The translations under genes and the position numbers were made by a program. Positions 21,448-23,531 of a DNA stretch of 23,531 bases are shown here, in pieces. The notes beneath the pieces are model-generated. The model saw only the letters and a list, made by a program, of their open reading frames with translations, ran no database searches and was not told the origin of the DNA. Each line of letters opens with the position of its first letter. Within the stretch, counting starts at the first letter, position 1. Source of the DNA: an uncultured Lachnospiraceae bacterium (GTDB lineage: Bacteria; Bacillota; Clostridia; Lachnospirales; Lachnospiraceae); assembly GCA_910584115.1 (NCBI GenBank), contig CAJTYN010000006.1, forward strand, positions 1 through 23,531. Direction: 5' to 3'.

Positions 21448-21494
21448 CTACACAAATGTAGGGAACCATTCACAGATTACGAGGTTTACGGATT

Positions 21495-23213
21495 ATGAAT
21501 GCGATCTTAGGATATATCAGCCGGCATATGCTGCCGTTGTTTTTGTTGCTGGCGGCGTCTGTCTTCGCTGTGTTCTGTTTGGGGCTTTACCTGCGGGAGA
21601 AAAAGAGGGCGCGGCAGACGGAAGGCACGGTGTCGGGGGAGCGGGCGTTTTACCAGGCTTTTGCCGTGCATGAGCAGGAATTTTTTCTTTTGATCCAAAA
21701 GAGTGATCTGCGGATCTTATATATCAGCCCCAATTTTCAGGCGATCACAGGAATGGACGATGCGCTGGTCCGCTCCGATCTTGAAACGCTGAAAAAGCTC
21801 GTCACGCCCAAGACGGCCAGGCATATCGTCCGGCAGCTAAAGGAGTGGGACGGGGCGCAGGAGCTGAAGATGGAGTTTGATTACCAGGCGGCAGGGCGGG
21901 AGGCGTTTTCCCATGGATGCGCATCCATCCAGATTGACGAAAGCGGTGCCTATTATCTGGCGGTGTTTAGGGATATCACGGAGGATCATGAGACACGGGT
22001 GGCCATGCAGGCGGAGCTTGCGCAGGCGTACCAGGAGAGCCAGGCGAAGACGGATTTCCTCTCGAAGATGTCCCATGAGATCCGTACGCCTATGAACGGG
22101 ATCTTGGGGATGCTCAGTCTGGCCAAGGTGCATGTGGAGGACCCGCAGCAGACGGGTTATTATCTGGATCGGGCGGAGAGCCTGTCCCAGTTTTTGCTCA
22201 CGCTGATCAATGATATTTTGGATATGTCCCGTATCGAGAGCGGGAAAATGGAACTGGAGAAGGCGGCGTTCGATCTTTTTGAGGTGGCCGAAAAGCTGGA
22301 TTCCATGTTCCGCAGCACCACGGAGGCGAAAAATCTTCAGTGGGATGTGCAGATGCAGGACTTTGACGTGCGCCGCGTGGTGGGGGATGAGCTGCGAATG
22401 ACCCAGGTGATCATTAATTTCATTTCCAATGCGGTGAAATTCACGCCGCCAGGGGGAGCGGTCACGGTCACTTTCCGGCAGATGCATAAGATCGACGGAA
22501 ATCTGCATCTGATGATCCGCGTGAGGGATACGGGAAAAGGGATCAAGTCGGATTTTATAAGCCGCATATTCCGGCCCTTTGAGCAGGAGGACGCGTCCAC
22601 GGCCCATCATTATGGGGGCAGCGGCCTGGGAATGGCCATTGCCGATAACATCGTGAGGTTGATGGGCGGGGAGATCATCGTGGAGAGCGAGGAAGGCAAG
22701 GGAACGGAATTTGTAGTTTACATAAACATGCCCATCGCCGAAGGCGACCAGAGCGTGCCCGCGTCCTGGAAAGACGCGCGGCCGGCGGATGAGGCCGGGG
22801 ACCGCAAGAAGGCCATCGAGGACTTTACGCTGGAGGGCCTGCATATCCTTTTAGCAGAAGACAACGATATAAATGCGGAGATCGCTATCGAGATCATGGA
22901 GATGGAAGGAGCCGTGCTGGAGCGGGCCTGCGATGGCTTGGAAGCGGTTCGCATGTTCCAGGAAAGCCCGGAAAACGGCTACGACGCCATCCTCATGGAT
23001 ATCCAGATGCCGAACATGACCGGCTGGGAGGCGGCGGCCGAGATCCGCAAGCTGGACAGAAGCGACGCGGATATTCCGATCTTCGCCATGTCGGCCAATG
23101 CGTTTGTGGAAGACAAGCGGCATTCGGTGGAAGTGGGCATGAACGGACATATTTCCAAACCTGTGGATTACGACGAAGTGCGGCAGCGGCTGGGCGAGGC
23201 GCTTTTGAGATAG
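21495..23213 (+). CDS. Hybrid sensor histidine kinase (PAS-HisKA-HATPase-REC)
   Basis: A 572-residue membrane-anchored signalling protein. One N-terminal membrane helix (about 11-32) is followed by a PAS-like sensor domain (about 50-165, ISPNFQAITGMD). The dimerisation/phosphoacceptor domain has H194 in KMSHEIRTPMNG. The ATPase domain has an N-box with N312 (NFISNAVKFTP), G1 DTGKGI and G2 GGSGLGMAI. A C-terminal receiver domain (from about 452) has D502 in MDIQMP and K555. All key residues are present. There is no HPt domain and no DNA-binding output, so phosphate probably passes to a separate partner, or the REC domain acts internally. The RBS is weak (GAGG about 10 nt upstream). The following gene starts 15 bp after the stop and may be co-expressed. 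Confidence 0.93.
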   Translation: MNAILGYISRHMLPLFLLLAASVFAVFCLGLYLREKKRARQTEGTVSGERAFYQAFAVHEQEFFLLIQKSDLRILYISPNFQAITGMDDALVRSDLETLKKLVTPKTARHIVRQLKEWDGAQELKMEFDYQAAGREAFSHGCASIQIDESGAYYLAVFRDITEDHETRVAMQAELAQAYQESQAKTDFLSKMSHEIRTPMNGILGMLSLAKVHVEDPQQTGYYLDRAESLSQFLLTLINDILDMSRIESGKMELEKAAFDLFEVAEKLDSMFRSTTEAKNLQWDVQMQDFDVRRVVGDELRMTQVIINFISNAVKFTPPGGAVTVTFRQMHKIDGNLHLMIRVRDTGKGIKSDFISRIFRPFEQEDASTAHHYGGSGLGMAIADNIVRLMGGEIIVESEEGKGTEFVVYINMPIAEGDQSVPASWKDARPADEAGDRKKAIEDFTLEGLHILLAEDNDINAEIAIEIMEMEGAVLERACDGLEAVRMFQESPENGYDAILMDIQMPNMTGWEAAAEIRKLDRSDADIPIFAMSANAFVEDKRHSVEVGMNGHISKPVDYDEVRQRLGEALLR

Positions 23214-23228
23214 TCATGGAGGCGGTTT

Positions 23229-23531
23229 ATGGATAAATGGAAAAAGATCAAGAAGAGCTGGCTGGTGGCGGCGGTTACCGGGGCGGTCATCGTGGGGGTT
23301 GGGATCGCAGTCCTGGTGGGCGCTTCGGGCCGTCACGCCGTGTTTGAACCCAGGGATTATGAGGATTTTGAAAATCAATACGAGGACAGCGGGGAATACG
23401 ATGCCGCGGCCGGGGATGGGGAGGAGTCGGATCTGGCCGATGAAAATGAGGATGGCGAAGACAGCGCGGACGAGGACAGCCAGAAAGCTCTGAAAATGGC
23501 CCATGAAGAGCCGGAAGCCCAGGATGACGCC
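23229..23531 (+). CDS. Acidic single-pass membrane protein, 5' part only
   Basis: The first 101 codons of a gene that runs off the window. A short basic start (MDKWKKIKKSW) is followed by one hydrophobic anchor (about 12-33, VAAVTGAVIVGVGIAVLVGA). A very acidic, low-complexity stretch rich in Asp and Glu comes next (about 44-90). This looks like a type II or signal-anchored exported protein with a flexible linker before a domain that is not visible here. GGAGG (23218-23222) lies 6 nt before the ATG. Its start 15 bp after the kinase gene suggests an operon. I cannot name the family. Confidence 0.8.
   Translation, partial: MDKWKKIKKSWLVAAVTGAVIVGVGIAVLVGASGRHAVFEPRDYEDFENQYEDSGEYDAAAGDGEESDLADENEDGEDSADEDSQKALKMAHEEPEAQDDA

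Larger units (their letters stand above)
21121..21494. other. 374-bp region without an intact gene
   Basis: This stretch holds a 12-bp inverted repeat, a weak promoter-like pair and a better promoter for the histidine kinase. A minus-strand frame without a start (about 21415-21250) reads like the end of a real protein, including LELRSERLRTEGIEQGKEGF. Immediately after it, another frame reads RNIFEEYLERSSNSDMYSHI (about 21235-21175). The EGIEQG tract resembles the tails of Rpn/PD-(D/E)XK transposase-like proteins of clostridia, so a decayed mobile-gene remnant is possible but not proven. Confidence 0.3.

Noticed and set aside
21837..22844. Minus-strand ORF (335 codons) antisense to the histidine kinase
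   Set aside because: All kinase motifs are on the plus strand; the His/Arg/Leu-rich antisense product is a codon-bias artefact.

Overview
The window looks like chromosomal DNA of a low-GC-lineage (Firmicutes) anaerobe, most likely a Lachnospiraceae or related Clostridia member with a GC content near or above one half. This is inferred from the gene families: a stand-alone MurG of the clostridial type, a class B sortase, a YtvI/AI-2E membrane protein, DUF951, DUF5722 and InlB-B/Big_2 secreted proteins. Strong AGGAGG ribosome binding sites and TTGACA/TATAAT promoters support it. I see no rRNA, tRNA, CRISPR array, phage module or intact insertion sequence.

Layout. (1) 87-4292: a 1401-residue secreted multidomain surface protein, followed by a short region with small degenerate ORFs and a strong bidirectional terminator. 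(2) 4569-8056, minus strand: a cardiolipin synthase preceded by a P1B-type metal ATPase without an N-terminal metal-binding domain. The ATPase promoter carries two copies of a 16-bp palindrome-like operator. (3) 8057-8406: a gene-free stretch holding an unusual minus-strand RNA-like structure, two interleaved inverted repeats ending in a T-run, and then the murG promoter. (4) 8407-10433: murG converging on and overlapping a HIT-protein/sigma-factor pair on the other strand. (5) 10538-11503: a Ca2+/Na+-antiporter-like membrane protein on the minus strand, divergent from an RluA-type pseudouridine synthase and an AI-2E/YtvI permease on the plus strand. (6) 13475-16312: a Zn/Cd-type P1B ATPase with a long His/Cys-rich tandem-repeat N-terminus and two HMA domains, behind a promoter with an ArsR/SmtB-like operator. 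(7) 16346-16987: thymidylate kinase on the minus strand. (8) 17199-21120: sortase B, an unrecognised coiled-coil protein, and a compact sirtuin-DUF951-DUF5722 gene run. (9) 21121-21494: a gene-poor stretch with a 12-bp inverted repeat and possible gene remnants. (10) 21495-23213: a hybrid histidine kinase, followed by the start of an acidic membrane-anchored protein that runs off the window.

Functional themes. Two metal-export ATPases have different operator types and probably different metals and regulators. The cell-envelope genes (MurG, cardiolipin synthase, sortase B, secreted Ig-like protein, DUF5722 putative glycosidase) are scattered rather than forming one pathway. Most of the window is housekeeping or accessory single-gene units. 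The least explained elements are the interleaved RNA-like structure at 8126-8265, the promoter palindromes at 8073-8113, the His-rich repeat array and the unknown 249-residue protein. All coordinates and motif positions were read by eye from the sequence; no database search was possible.
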